Shown here: piece after piece, positions 53,776-64,000 of the stretch | Layout of the letters: each line of letters begins with the position of its first letter | Position numbering within the stretch: position 1 is the first letter of the stretch | Position numbers and translations under genes: made by a program | Notes under the pieces: model-generated | Told to the model about the DNA's origin: nothing | Database searches by the model: none | Seen by the model: only the letters and a program-made list of their open reading frames with translations | NCBI RefSeq assembly: GCF_905171765.1 | Contig: NC_053391.1 | Coordinates: 111,078,644-111,142,643 of the forward strand | Reading direction: 5' to 3' | Source of the DNA: Bufo bufo | Lineage: Eukaryota; Chordata; Amphibia; Anura; Bufonidae | Length of the DNA: 64,000 nucleotides

Positions 53776-56110
53776 TCAAAATACCGCAGGACAGCCTGCA
53801 TCACACCGACACAGGAGTATTACCAGGGCACTTACAGGAGTGAAGAAGTAGTTAGCAAAAGTATCTCGTACACGGACACCCGAATTGGTTGGACGTCCTG
53901 GGCCCCAGTTGATTGCTGTGTTAATAACTGGTAGCTGTGACTCCATGTCTATGTCTTGACTATATTCTCGAGCATAGTTGTGGAGTACACTGCATGCCTT
54001 AATCACAGAATCAACTGTGGCTGGGTCTAATTGAATGGTCGTGGTAAAGACCCTCCACTGACTGACCATGATTGCGAAGGTGCATTCTACAAGTCTTCGT
54101 GCCCGACTAAGCCGAAAATTAAAAATCCTCTTTGTGGGTATGGGCGCAGCAGGTTTGGCATTAGAGGAAAAGCCTCATCCGATACCATCACAAAGGGGAC
54201 TGGATGCGTGGTTCAGGCGCTGGGAGCGAAACACATTCTCAAAGAATTTGCAGTCCAATCTGTGAAGTCCTCAGCATCCGAGAGTCCCCAGTGCTTCCGT
54301 AGGCGCCAACATCAATGGCAACAAATTTGTAGTGTGCATCAGCCACCACCCTCAACACCACAGTAACAAAATACTTCTCGTAATTGAAGAAGCGTGAACC
54401 TGTGTGCGATGGCTGCTGCACACGTACGTGTTTACCATCAACTGCACCTATGCAGTTGTGGAAGTTCACAACAGTTTGAAAGCCTGCTGCGACCTGACGC
54501 CATGTCTCTTCAGTAGGTGGAGGCATCACTATGGGCTGAAATTTCTGCCAGATTTCATTGCATGCGCACCTCACAATTTTGGAGATGGTTAAAGAGGACC
54601 TTTCACTAGATTAAAAAATCTAAACTAACTATACAGACATGGAGAGCGGCGCCCAGGGATCCCCCTGCACTTACTATTATCCCTGGGCGCCGCCCGGTAT
54701 AGGCTCCGGTATCTTCACATGTTAGGCTCCACCCGGTGGAACCTGCCGGCGTCTCTTTCTCCCATGCTGTAGCGCTGGCCAATCGCAGCGCTCAGCTCAT
54801 AGCCTGAGAGAAAAAAAAAACTCTCAGGCTAAGAGCTGAGCGCTGTGATTGGCCAGCGCTACAGCATGGGAGAAGGAGACGCCGGCAGGTTCCACTGGGT
54901 GGAGCCTAACATGTGAAGATACCGGAGCCTATACCAGGCGAACGGAGCGGCGCCCAGGGATAATAGTAAGTGCAGGGAGATCCCTGGGCGCCGCTCTCTC
55001 CATGTCTGTATATTTAGTTTAGATTTTTTTATCTAGTGAAAGGTCCTCTTTAAGTGGCCAACCCGAAATTGGAGATGCAGGGATGCAAAGCTCTCTCCTG
55101 TGGCCAAATATCTGAAAGATAAAATAAAAAACTAATTTTGTTTATTTACAGCATACACTTTGGTAAGCTTTGGTGCCAACCAATGCTAATAATCCATCCA
55201 AAGTAAGAGACCACCGGCAATCTGATTTCCTGCTTTTTACTACACAATTCAAGGAGCTGCAAGACATTTTCTAAATGCACTGTGTAGTGAGCAAACAGCA
55301 TTGCAGAAGCATTCTTCTGCAACTGCACAGGGCACAGAACAAAGATTTATAAAAATCCAGAGAATGGTTCATCAGCATCACAATTGGCACAGAATCACTC
55401 ATTTGTGATTGAAGGTCACAGTGCTATTTAATTAAACCACGGTCCTTGAAAAACCGGACTGGTATCCTGCTGAGTGCAGAAGTGCACGGCGTCATTGGTT
55501 GCTATTACGCTGTGCACTTCGTGCTGCTGCCGCTGTCAATAGTACATTCGTAGATCATAAAGTGTATTTCCATACAGCGGGTGGTTGCTATAACGTTGTG
55601 CGCTCCTGCACTCCGCAGGATGGCAGGACGGGTTTATCAAGACCGTGTCCACGTATGTGTGAATGAGGCCTTACACAAGTGCCCCACGACTTGCTTGTTT
55701 GCCAATAGCTTTACTTACCGCAAGGTGATGAGCAGCCTTTCTTTGCAGAGATTGCCTTCCTCCTAACAGTATTTTGAAACGTCAATTCAGGTCTCACAAT
55801 GGACAACAAGCGATCAAATCCGTCAATTGGTAAACGACAAAATTGAGATAAATTTTCTCAGGGTATCTAAAAAAGATTTCCAAATAAAAAAAAGGGGTTA
55901 TATCATTACTATCTTATCATACAGGCCATGTATAACTTTTTGCCTCCTTGAAGAATGTACAGAGTTTCTTGCAAAGAGATTTGAGTATTGAGATTGATAA
56001 TATACATACCTTCGTAAATCTCTATACAGTACACAGAAGTGTCCTTTCTATTCATGCTGAATAAGGAGCGGATGGTCCCACATTTTCGCCTCTGTCTGGC
56101 TTATGCTGAT
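53776..56110 (-). pseudogene. PIF/Harbinger transposase (three introns or fewer, broken)
   Basis: Minus-strand exons: near 56100-56010 (MWDHPLLIQHE, stop, KGHFCVLYRDLRR, GTATGT donor); 55866-55719 (YPEKIYLNF, one-base loss, CRLPIDGFDRLLSIVRPEL, ERLLITLR, GTAAGT donor); and 55111-53776 (YLATGESFASLHLQFRVGHL, then, after an inserted MITE, TISKIVRCACNEIWQKF). The last exon carries the DDE domain: FHNCIGAVDGKHVRVQQP (first Asp), FVAIDVGAYGSTGDSRML (second Asp), SRARRLVECTFAIMVSQWRV (Glu) and a C-terminal tail to 53776. Shifts near 55845, 55735 and 54240 and the stop in the first exon inactivate it. It belongs to the HARBI1/DDE_Tnp_4 family. Confidence 0.9.
54593..55049. mobile_element. T2/Kolobok-type foldback MITE in the transposase exon
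   Basis: TTAA lies at 54589-54592 and 55050-55053. The arms AGAGGACCTTTCACTAGAT (and inverse) are long and nearly complementary along the whole element: CCCTGGGCGCCGC, AGGCTCCGGTATCTTCACAT, GCGCTGGCCAATC, centred near 54815. Removing it with one TTAA restores the transposase reading GHLTISKIVR exactly. Confidence 0.93.
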
Positions 56111-56535
56111 GAAAGTTGAAGAAATTAATGACCACATATATGCTTTTACTAACCTCTCTCAAAGTACGTCGTCTCACAATAGCGATTATTGTCTGCATGA
56201 AGAGTCGCATATATGGTTTGTGTAAGGCGCAGAGGGCGAACATTAGCATTTGTATACATTTTTCACTCTGGCAATTGACAATGTGCTTTTCGATGGTACT
56301 CAAAATGGAGTATGGAGAAGAAGAACGTGGGACAAGTTTATGTCACAGGACATGATTTTAAAAGAGGGGTGTTTCTTGTATATAGACCTTTGTATGGAAA
56401 AAAAAAAGACAAAAAATCCGCATGCGAAATTCCGCACCAAATCCACATGCGTATCCGCACGGATTTGCCTACGAACACCTGCGATTTCAGTGTGGATCTC
56501 TGCACATGAATCCAGAACATGTGCATGTACCCTAA

Positions 56536-57600
56536 AGTGTAAAACAACATACATTCACTGTCTGCAATAACCTTTCTGTAGCGCAGGTACTTCCACCCCC
56601 AACCAATTACACAGGTCTTTTCATTTGTAGTTATAGCATATTACTATTAAAGAGGACCTGTTTTAATAGCTTCATGCATTCCCCCGTGTAATAACTATTC
56701 TGGAGCATCTATTCTTATGTCGGTATGTTGTGCCGTTCCTTTATTATTTCTACTAGAAGTTATGAATGAATTGCTAGCAGTCTGCAGTAAGGGTACAGAG
56801 GGGTGGTAACCAGATGGGTGTGTACCTGCATAAGCTAAAAATGGCAGCACTAATTAGATAGAGTGAGTCTGTGCAGGGACACCCCCCCAACTTGTTACCT
56901 GAATTAAACAAACTTCAGTTGAAACCACCTATTTTGACAAGACCAGCCAACCAGGCTAATCTGTATGGGAGATTCCTGATTCACCTCCATGGCAGATGTT
57001 GGGAGAAAGAAGGGTTAGACATGTCTGATTCTTTTGTTTTCAAAAAATACGCTGCCACCAAGGTATCAATGCAATTTATTCCCCTCTCCTCCCCTTAAAA
57101 ACACATGAAGGCACCATTGGCCTGAATATGCATATACCTGAGGGAAACGGAAGAATAAAATGAGCTGTCAACCAATAGCTATCCAAGGTGTATGATAAGG
57201 TGTATGAGAGAACAAGATATAACATGATTCTCATGCCTTGACCAATTCTACTCCAAATGGTTCTCCTGTCTGCATTGGTCAATCAAATGACATAATTTTC
57301 GGTCTTGTAAGATTAGTCTCTTAACAGACCTACAGTAGGTATTGTAGTCACAGACTATAGATATGGTCCTCAGAGTGTAAAGGCCTGGGAGGCTCCAACC
57401 AACTTCTATCCAGAACCTGAAAGATGTCTCCTAGTCCTCGGCTCAATTTGGAGAGAATAATAAACAATTGGAGCAAATGCAGAAAAAACTGTGGTAATAT
57501 GCATAGAGCTGGAGGCACTGTTTCATTGGTACAGGGTTCCTTTTTATTTGAATAAGATTTTAAGTCACCATAATTCAATCTTGATACCTTAGCTGTGATG
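56536..57600. other. No gene; one T2-type terminus
   Basis: TTAAAGAGGACCTGTTTTAA at 56648 looks like a T2/Kolobok terminus (compare 54589). I found no clear matching end. The remainder has no recognisable feature. Confidence 0.35.
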
Positions 57601-57603
57601 TTC

Positions 57604-57990
57604 TTTAAAGGGGCTTGGGTCACAAAGCATATTCTACATTTTTCAAACCAGCACCTGAATACTTTTTTAATTGCATATAATATAGTATAATCATTGAGCT
57701 ATTCTATACAATAAAATGTATCTGTATAGCGCCACCTACTGCTTGTTATTTTCATTATTTTTGTCCATCTCACTGACTGGTGGCACGTGCTCAGTTAATC
57801 TTCAACTGTCACCAGCCATATGTTTCTGTTGGAAGCTATGGCAGTTAAAAGGAGAGAGGTACGGCAGAAAGGACTCGCCCACTGAACTGCCGGGGGGAAG
57901 ATATTCTAGCAGAGCAATTAGAGTAGAAAATGGTAGATCTCTGGATCCATGTGAGGTACATGGCTGGTTCTAGCTTTGTTAGAAAGGTGT
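57604..57990. repeat. TTAAAGGGG-initiated dispersed repeat
   Basis: It starts TTTAAAGGGGCTTGGGTCAC and includes ATGTATCTGTATAGCGCCAC, TCTAGCAGAGCAATTAGAGT and TCTCTGGATCCATGTGAGGT. The terminus fits T2/Kolobok MITEs; the right end was not located. Confidence 0.5.
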
Positions 57991-58480
57991 TGTCATGTAC
58001 TAGATGATGTCTGATTTATATTTTTTCAATCGATCATGGCATAACCCTTGCTGTTCTGGGTTATGATTTTAAGAGGACAGACAATGTGGATAATGTATTA
58101 AGACTAGCATTTTAGATGCCGGTCTTAATGCCCCTTTAGCAGGCGGTGCATGCACCAAAGTTATTTAAAGGTGTTGGCCTCTACATAACTTTGCGTATCC
58201 ACTGCCTGTCTAAATCTACGCCAGCTCCCTTTCTGGTGTAGATTTAGACCATTTTCTACCCCTAAAACAGGAATAGAAAATGATAAATGAAACGGGCCTG
58301 CAGGCCCACTTCCTTCCCAGCCCACATCACACCGCCTTTTTTTAGACTTGGCATCAGCAATCTGCTATAGATATACTCCAAAAAGTGGCGTATTTCTGTT
58401 TGTAAACAACCCCAATGTATCTACACAACATATATTTTACAAAATCCGTTTTGTAGGTTTATTAATAGGGATCAAACATA
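57991..58480. other. Unassigned repeat-like sequence
   Basis: Contains a CTAAATCTACGCCAGCTCCC / TGGTGTAGATTTAGA inverted pair near 58210-58250, suggesting another MITE. No gene. Confidence 0.35.
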
Positions 58481-58489
58481 TCTCATTTG

Positions 58490-58790
58490 ATATTGGTAAA
58501 AAGGATTGACAGGACAAGGCAGTGAAAACATCATCAAGCCTGGTCTTACTTCTCCAAAGTCAATGAAAGTGTAGAGGGCACAGCAGTTGCAGAAAGAGCA
58601 GAACCTCTAGGTGCAATGGCAACGCCCCCGTTGCTCCTAGAGGCTCATCTTCATACTGTATATTAAAACATCCTTTTTCTAAGCAATGCAGGCACATATG
58701 AACATGGGACCAACGCAGATGTCTTCAGCTGCCAAGCGCACACGTAACAGGTCAGTCAGTTTCATAGGCATAGATGCCCTTTACAGTTCA
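58490..58790. repeat. Fragment of the T2-type MITE seen at 44542
   Basis: TTGCTCCTAGAGGCTCAT, ATTAAAACATC, AACATGGGACCAACGCAGAT, TTCAGCTGCCAAG, GTCAGTTTCATAGGCATAGA and TGCCCTTTA match the right half of 44542-45013. Confidence 0.8.
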
Positions 58791-58799
58791 GGCTGATGC

Positions 58800-59680
58800 T
58801 AAATTCAGTAGTCACTGTCCACCCATTACCTACCTTAGCAGGTCATAGAAAGAATATAGTAGAATGCACATTTAATGGTAAAGTGATCTGAAATATGAAA
58901 GCCCCAATGGGAATGGGATTCAGTGCTGCTATTGAAATTTATATTAATGACTGGAGATTCTTGTCGCTGTCTTTGAGAACTGTCTTTTTTAATATCTCAT
59001 AGTTACGTTTTAGGGAATAACATTTTCTAGACAAATACCATATGGACTGCAGCTGGTACAAATGTTATTAAAAATCAGTGTCTGATTGCTTTCTGCCACT
59101 GATTCTTTGGAATTTACATAGGTTAAATTTCACTTTATAAAGCTATTGCCAATTTTCTCTACTGCTTATGTCAACTCTCTTATTTATGTGTTCTGAACTA
59201 ATATGGAAAATTGCCGTACTTGCAGAGTCTTGTGCGATGTTTTCCCTAAGACGAGCCTTTGGTGCAGATAATAGCTTTTATATTTGGCAGCTGAAAATTA
59301 TAACAGAGGTGAACATAACTTTATTTCAGAAATGTCCTTGTGCTTTGTTAAACACTAACCCTTACACGGGATACATTTAATAATTTACAAAATGTGCTGT
59401 TAAGAACCCTTTTCACAAAGGCTCTATTAGGATGCGGTCATTACATTGACTAAATCTAATTAAAAAAAGCAATTTCTTCATCACTTCCAAGATAATTTAG
59501 AAGCAAACTATTTAGTTATGCAGAACAAGCTGTTCACTTTTTCATCCACCGTGGGTTTACAGAAGCTTTCTAGAGAGATTTGAGTTTTGGATCATGAACT
59601 GTGAGTGGAAAAAAAATGGATTGATGGCAAAATAAAAGTATAGTCAATATAATACTCTATACTGCATGGACCACTACTGC
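58800..59680. other. Repeat-poor stretch; candidate conserved non-coding DNA
   Basis: No transposon signature. The segment 59200-59580 (GAGCCTTTGGTGCAGATAAT, TTGGCAGCTGAAAATTATAA, GACTAAATCTAATTAAAAAA, GCAATTTCTTCATCACTTCC) has the AT-rich but complex, homeodomain-site-rich texture of conserved enhancers. A guess from appearance. Confidence 0.28.
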
Positions 59681-59689
59681 AGCAGTCTT

Positions 59690-59972
59690 TTTTTTTTAAA
59701 TGATTTATTTCATGCACTTATATAGCGCTGACATATCCAGCAGTGCTTAACAGACATTAGCATCAAGCCATCCCCAATGGGGCTCACAATATAAGTTCCC
59801 CATCAGTATGTCTTTGGATTGTTGGAAGAAACCGGAGCACCCGAGGAAACCCACACAAAACACCTGCAGAACATACAAACTCCATGCAGATGTTGTCCTT
59901 GGTCAGATGCGAACCTAAGAGCCCAGTGCTGCAAGGCACCAATGCTAACCATTAAGCCACCATGCTGCCCAT
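59690..59972 (-). repeat. tRNA-derived SINE
   Basis: Reading minus: GGCAGCATGGTGGCTTAATG then GTTAGC (box A-like, TGGCTTAATGG) and, about 35 bp on, GGTTCGCATCT (box B-like). A conserved body follows (GGAGTTTGTATGTTCTGCAG, GTGGGTTTCCTCGGGTGCTC, CAAAGACATACTGATGGGGA) and an A/T tail near 59690-59700. Such Pol III-type SINEs are common in amphibians and fish. Confidence 0.75.
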
Positions 59973-60302
59973 ACTATAAAGTTACAACAACATAGAATCA
60001 CATTCAGTCAGTATTCAGTTATGTTTAGCATCCAGTATTTGTTGGTAGCACCTGGCTTTATACACGTGGCCACTGCAGTTACATTCAATTCTTGGAAGCT
60101 CTGTCCAGCCAAATGTTTTAAATTACAATGAAATCTGAGCTCATATTTGGTCATTCCAGGAAATTTGCCCTGTGATGTTTCACCATTTCCTGTGTACCTT
60201 TGCATTAATGTTTGGGGTCATTGTCTTCCATGAAATTCATTCTATCCTTAGTTTGGTTGTAGACTGCAGCATGATTTTATCAACTACAATGCATTCAGAA
60301 AG

Positions 60303-60926
60303 TGTCACGACTGTGACTGATCCAGACAGGTCTGGGAGGAGAAGGTCGCAGCAACTTGCTACTCGCGATAGCTTGTGAGTTTGCTCCGTGGTTCAGGGTA
60401 TGTCATCCGGGTTTTGCCTTGTGAACCTTTTTGTCCTGACTGGGAGTTTGTAGGCATCCTTCTCAGGTGAGTCCTGTCTGCCACTCCCAGATACTATATT
60501 AGTTTCAGTTTCACTTGCAGTCATTGCCAGATATAGTCCTTACTTCCAGTGCTATTCTGACCTTTGAAGGAGATCGTTGACGGTGTTGCTGTGGAGCTCT
60601 TGTCCGGCGTGGACTGTCGTGTTTGGGATCGCCTTCTCTGCTCGTGACTGGATAAGTCTATCTCTGCTGTTGATTGTTTGTTTGTTGCTGTCTTCCCCTG
60701 TTGTTCTCCTAGACGTGAGTGATGGTGACTAGTGCTCCCATCGGCCTTTCCCCAATCTAGTCTTGTTAGGGTGACTGAGGGTTTAGGCATCCTGCTCGCC
60801 ACACGGGTTCACACCCTGTCTAGGGTATCAGGGCAGACAGGTGCCAGCTTAGGGTTAGTCAGGGGTGGCCATTCTATTTCCCATCCGTAGATAAGCACGA
60901 CTGCTGCGGGGATAGCGGCCGTGACA
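60303..60926. mobile_element. Solo LTR (TGTCACG..CGTGACA) with GAAAG duplication
   Basis: It starts TGTCACGACTGTGAC and ends GCGGCCGTGACA, with GAAAG at 60298-60302 and 60927-60931. It is 624 bp and its termini match those of the LTR at 12138-13907. The minus-strand reading inside (60521-60802) shows no pol or gag motif. Confidence 0.85.
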
Positions 60927-61448
60927 GAAAGTCTTTAGACAGTAAAAGAGAATCAAAGATCCTTGGATAATTTGGATTCAGACAAGGTGGAGTGAGGTAT
61001 TATAAGTATGCAAATAAGATAGATATGCACCTGGAGAAATTATTGAGGTGAGCAGAGAATAATAATGTGGTATAAAAATTAGGGACTCTAGAGGGGTCTG
61101 TACATCTAATCCAGATAGGATATATGGGGAGTTTCATTAGTACTATCAGAAGCTCTATAGTGAATCAGGAGGGATTAGCACAAAAAAGTGAATGGTTTCT
61201 TAAATGGGTTGGGTCTGCCTAATATTAATAAAGATCAAATGGAAAGGATGAATGTAGAAATAACGGAAGAAGTCTGTCATCATATCAAGAAATTAAAATT
61301 AGGGAAAGCTCCAGGCCGTGATGTTTTTTTAGCTGGCTGTTTTAAGAAATTTGGGGATTTATTGTCTGCATATTTAGTTAAGCTGCACAATTTATTTTTG
61401 AAGTGGTAAAACATACTTAACGAATTTTTAGAGGCTAGGATTACAGTA

Positions 61449-61979
61449 CAGGGTGGGCCATTTATATGGATACACCTTAATAAAATTGGAATGGTTGGTG
61501 ATATTAACTTCCTGTTTGGGGCACATTAGTATATGTGAGGGGAGAAACTTTTCAAGATGGGTGGTGACCATGGCGGACATTTTGAAGTCAGACATTTTGA
61601 ATCCAACTTTTGTTTTTTCAATAGGAAGAGGGTCATGTGACACATCAAACTTATTGGGAATTTCACACGGAAAACAATGGTGTGCTTGGTTTTAACGTAA
61701 CTTTATTCTTTCATGAGTTATTTACAAGTTTCTGACCACTTATAAAATGTGTTCAATGTGCTGCCCATTGTGTTGGATTGTCAATGCAACCCTCTTCTCC
61801 CACTCTTCACACACTGATCGCAGCACCGCAGGAGAAATGCTAGCACAGGCTTCCAGTATCCGTAGTTTCAGGTGCTGCACATCTCGTATCATCTGAAGGC
61901 AATCGTCTATGCTGTGAAGATACGAGATGTGCAGCACCTGAAACTACGGATACTGGAAGCCTGTGCTAGCATTTCTCCT
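61449..61979 (-). mobile_element. Mariner-type element fragment
   Basis: It starts after TA with CAGGGTGGGCCATTTATATG. The minus strand carries a C-terminal transposase piece (RDVQHLKLRILEACASISPA, NGQHIEHIL, stop near 61740). The right part is replaced by an inverted copy of its own sequence (61919-61979), and the right terminus is lost. Confidence 0.8.
61830..61979. repeat. 61-bp-arm inverted repeat
   Basis: AGGAGAAATGCTAGCACAGG .. CATCTCGTATC (61830-61890) is repeated inverted at 61919-61979, around a 28-bp spacer. The arms are almost identical, so the event is recent relative to the element. Confidence 0.9.
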
Positions 61980-62186
61980 ACGGTGTTGCTATGCCGGATT
62001 CGGTATCAAGTGTTCCGGAAAACCGGATCCGGTTTCCCGATCTGCACATGCGCAGATATTTAGAAATTTAAAAAAAATATATACCGGAGAGGTGGATCCG
62101 GTGTTTCAAATCATTTGTCAGCCGGATCCGCATACAGATTTCCAGAACTGCCTGCCGGAATCCATCAACGCAAGTGTGAAAGTAGC
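61980..62186. repeat. Harbinger-type MITE remnant
   Basis: TATGCCGGATTCGG, GGAAAACCGGATCCGG and AACGCAAGTGTGAAAGTAGC resemble the subterminal and terminal parts of the element at 12649-13422. The left end is missing. Confidence 0.6.
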
Positions 62187-63127
62187 TGAAAGGTTAAATA
62201 GGGCTATAGGTTCTTTAACTGGACATGAGCAAGTGGGATTTATTCCTCCTAGGCAGGCGCTAGATAATATTAGAAAGATTGGTAATTTGATTTCTGTGAT
62301 TAATGGTGAGAGGTGAACTTCAGTAGTTTTGGCATTAGATATGGAAAAGGTGTTTAAGTCAATTAGGTGGGATTTTTTATTTTTCACTTTATATAGGATT
62401 GGAATAAAGGGTTCTTTTTTTTAAAGGCATTGAATGCCCTTTATTCTTTTCTAATTGTGATTAGAAGAGGTACTAGGTAGGGATGCCCTTTTCACCAGCC
62501 ATTTTTGCATTAGCCATGAAGCCAGCAGTTAGAAAGATTATATTATGGAAGGACATCTCTGGAATTAAGGTCAGGGAAAAGGAATATACAGTAAACTGAG
62601 TCTCTTTGCAGACAATATTCTGTTCTTTATCTAGACCCCTTACTTCACTTCCAAATTTATTTAGAATTCTGGCAGAATTTGGATTGTTATCAGGACTTTG
62701 CACAAATGTCAAGATGTCAGCAATGATGTATTGTGATATGCAGGAAAATGCACAGAAATTGATGGAATTAAGCTTTGGGTTTATTAAAGAGGAGAATACA
62801 TATCTTACTTGGGAATAAGGATTTGTAAAGACCTAAAGGATATGTATCAGTATAACTACAAGGAGTTGTTTTAAAAAAAAAGGGAGATCTAAATATTTGG
62901 AAGGATAAACAACTATCTATTTTAGTTAGAATTAATGCATAGAGAGAGAAACTAGAACACAAATGTGTGTTTCTCAACTATATATATATGCTTGTATAAG
63001 GGGTACTCTTTCTCATTATTGGTATGCCAAGTACATGTGTGCAGTATTGCATTTACAGGACACACCAAAGATGTAGAGAAAGATATTCAAACTAGCTTTC
63101 CTAAACCCCTCTTTCTCTTTTTCTCTC

Positions 63128-63230
63128 TCTCGTTGGTTTGGAATGAATCGATTTGTACCCAAACAGAATTAAAAAAAAAAATTGGCGAACTTCAAACGAA
63201 CCGAATGTTCCCTGGTTTGCTCATCTCTAA
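63128..63230. repeat. hAT-type MITE end
   Basis: Reversed, the right end reads TTAGAGATGAGCAAACC, close to the hAT-like termini TAGAGTTGAGCAAAT (31959) and TAGGGTTGAGCGAAC (3999). CGAACTTCAAACGAACCG lies inside. Confidence 0.45.
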
Positions 63231-63465
63231 CTCAGAGGATAGTAAATTTGATAACATGTTGAAATGGGAACAGGATTTAGGGTTGGATTGGACAAGAGAA
63301 AAATGGAATTAAATAAGTGGAAAAACTTGTGATGTAGTAAGCAAGTATCGGTGGTAGAAACATTGTTGGAGTTTATTAATAGAGCTTATTTGACTTCCCG
63401 TAGAATAGCCAGGATTTATAATATGAATAATGATAAATGTGGTGAGAGAGGAACATTAAAGCATA

Positions 63466-63832
63466 CAGGTGAAATTCGAAAAATTAGAATATTGTGCAAA
63501 GTTCATTTATTTCAGTAATGCAACTTAAAAGATGAAACTAACATATGAGATAGACTCATTACATGCCAAGAGAGATATTTCAAGCCTTTATGTGTTATAA
63601 TTTGGATGATTATAGCTTATAGCTTATGAAACCCCAAAGTCCCAATTTGAGGTACCTTTTGCTCAGGGGGTATGGATTAATTAGCTGACTAGAGTGTGAC
63701 TCTTTGAGCCTAGAATATTGAACCTTTTCACAAAATTCTAATTTTAAGCTGCATTAATGCAACTCTTTTTAATTTGCATTACTGAAATAAATGGACTTTT
63801 GCATGATATTCAAATTTTTCGAGTTTCACCTG
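63466..63832. mobile_element. Tc1/mariner MITE, TA duplication
   Basis: The ends CAGGTGAAATTCGAAAAATT and, reversed, CAGGTGAAACTCGAAAAATT are flanked by TA at 63464-63465 and 63833-63834. The inverted repeats extend further (AGTTCATTTATTTCAGTAAT and its inverse near 63785). 367 bp, no transposase. It splits the zinc-knuckle region of the L1 pseudogene. Confidence 0.93.
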
Positions 63833-64000
63833 TATGTGGTGGGATTATGCTATAGTAGGTAGGTTTTGGAAAGAGGTTTCAGAAATGTTGTATAAGGTAG
63901 TAGGAATATGAGTGACCTTATCCCCTGAATTGTGTCTATTGGGAATAGAGTTTGATAGGGTTCCCAAGAAAATGAATAATTTGATTCAGCATATACTGGC

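Larger units (their letters stand above)
51023..56532. mobile_element. PIF/Harbinger element with both genes, inactivated
   Basis: TAA lies at 51020-51022 and 56533-56535. The right terminus, reversed, reads GGGTACATGCACATGTTCTG and the left ATGCACATGATCAGGATTGC, so the left end lacks the first six or so bases. Subterminal regions on both sides are rich in GGATTTGCG / CCGCACGG-type motifs. Two convergent genes lie inside, as in other Harbinger elements: MADF/Myb-like on plus and transposase on minus. A T2-type MITE and a poly(A) retrosequence have inserted since. Confidence 0.85.
60950..64000 (+). pseudogene. L1-type ORF2 pseudogene, interrupted, runs off the window
   Basis: First block, 60950-61410: WFLNGLGLPNINKDQMERMN, then HHIKKLKLGKAPGRD and FKKFGDLLSAYLVKL, the lead-in to the LINE reverse transcriptase. 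Second block, 62187-63465: GHEQVGFIPPRQALDNIRKI, VLALDMEKVFKSIRWDFLF, GCPFSPAIFALAMKP, with the FADD box degraded. Third block, from 63833: MWWDYAIVGRFWKEVSEML. Stops and shifts occur throughout. Insertions at 61449-62186 and 63466-63832 split it. It is a different L1 lineage from the one at 5402, judged by sequence. Confidence 0.85.

Noticed and set aside
55581..56570. Plus-strand readings at the right side of the Harbinger element
   Set aside because: They overlap the recognisable minus-strand transposase exons or subterminal repeats and have no motifs.

Overview
This is vertebrate nuclear DNA, and the repeat content points to a frog (inference). It holds TTAA-flanked T2/Kolobok-type foldback elements, PIF/Harbinger, hAT, piggyBac and several Tc1/mariner families, an L1-type LINE with a GC-rich 5' end, Ty3/gypsy pol, and TG..CA solo LTRs. 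I see no intact host gene. The only protein-coding host sequence recognised is a broken intronless copy of a DNMT3-type DNA methyltransferase at the left edge. The only long intact reading frame I trust is a Tc1/mariner transposase of 334 residues (38694-39698).

Layout. 100-782: DNMT3 retropseudogene, cut by the 3' end of a hAT element (783-1868), which is cut by a Ty3/gypsy element (1869-3998). 3999-14169: a 10-kb unit with long terminal inverted repeats, carrying a full-length but dead L1 (5402-10956) and a solo LTR that itself contains a Harbinger-type element. 14170-17936: foldback elements, an LTR-like piece, a TA-flanked element with a minisatellite, and a repeat-poor stretch. 17937-31967: a 14-kb nested composite bounded by near-identical 8-bp duplications. 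It holds a roughly 104-bp satellite, a dead Tc1, a hAT transposase pseudogene, a 41-bp minisatellite, 18S rRNA pieces and a piggyBac element. 32-36.6 kb: solo LTRs and short repeats. 36649-44502: a second hAT of the same family with a perfect 8-bp duplication, containing the intact Tc1. 44.5-51 kb: a T2-type MITE and a decayed piggyBac with transposase remnants. 51023-56532: a Harbinger element with both of its genes, a spliced MADF/Myb-like gene (+) and a spliced transposase (-). 56.5-64 kb: MITEs, a tRNA-derived SINE, a repeat-poor stretch, a solo LTR and an L1 pseudogene riddled with mariner insertions.

The most unusual signal is that all three hAT-family copies carry pieces of 18S ribosomal RNA gene in their 3' region, antisense to the transposase and between 41-bp minisatellite units. 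Both junctions between minisatellite and 18S are shared by copies at 1.5, 31 and 37 kb, so the capture looks ancestral to the family. The copy at 36649-44502 has an exact target duplication, so the rDNA lies inside a mobile unit.

Boundaries called from target duplications are good to a few bases. Boundaries called from homology alone are approximate. Family names come from recognised motifs and termini, not from a database search.
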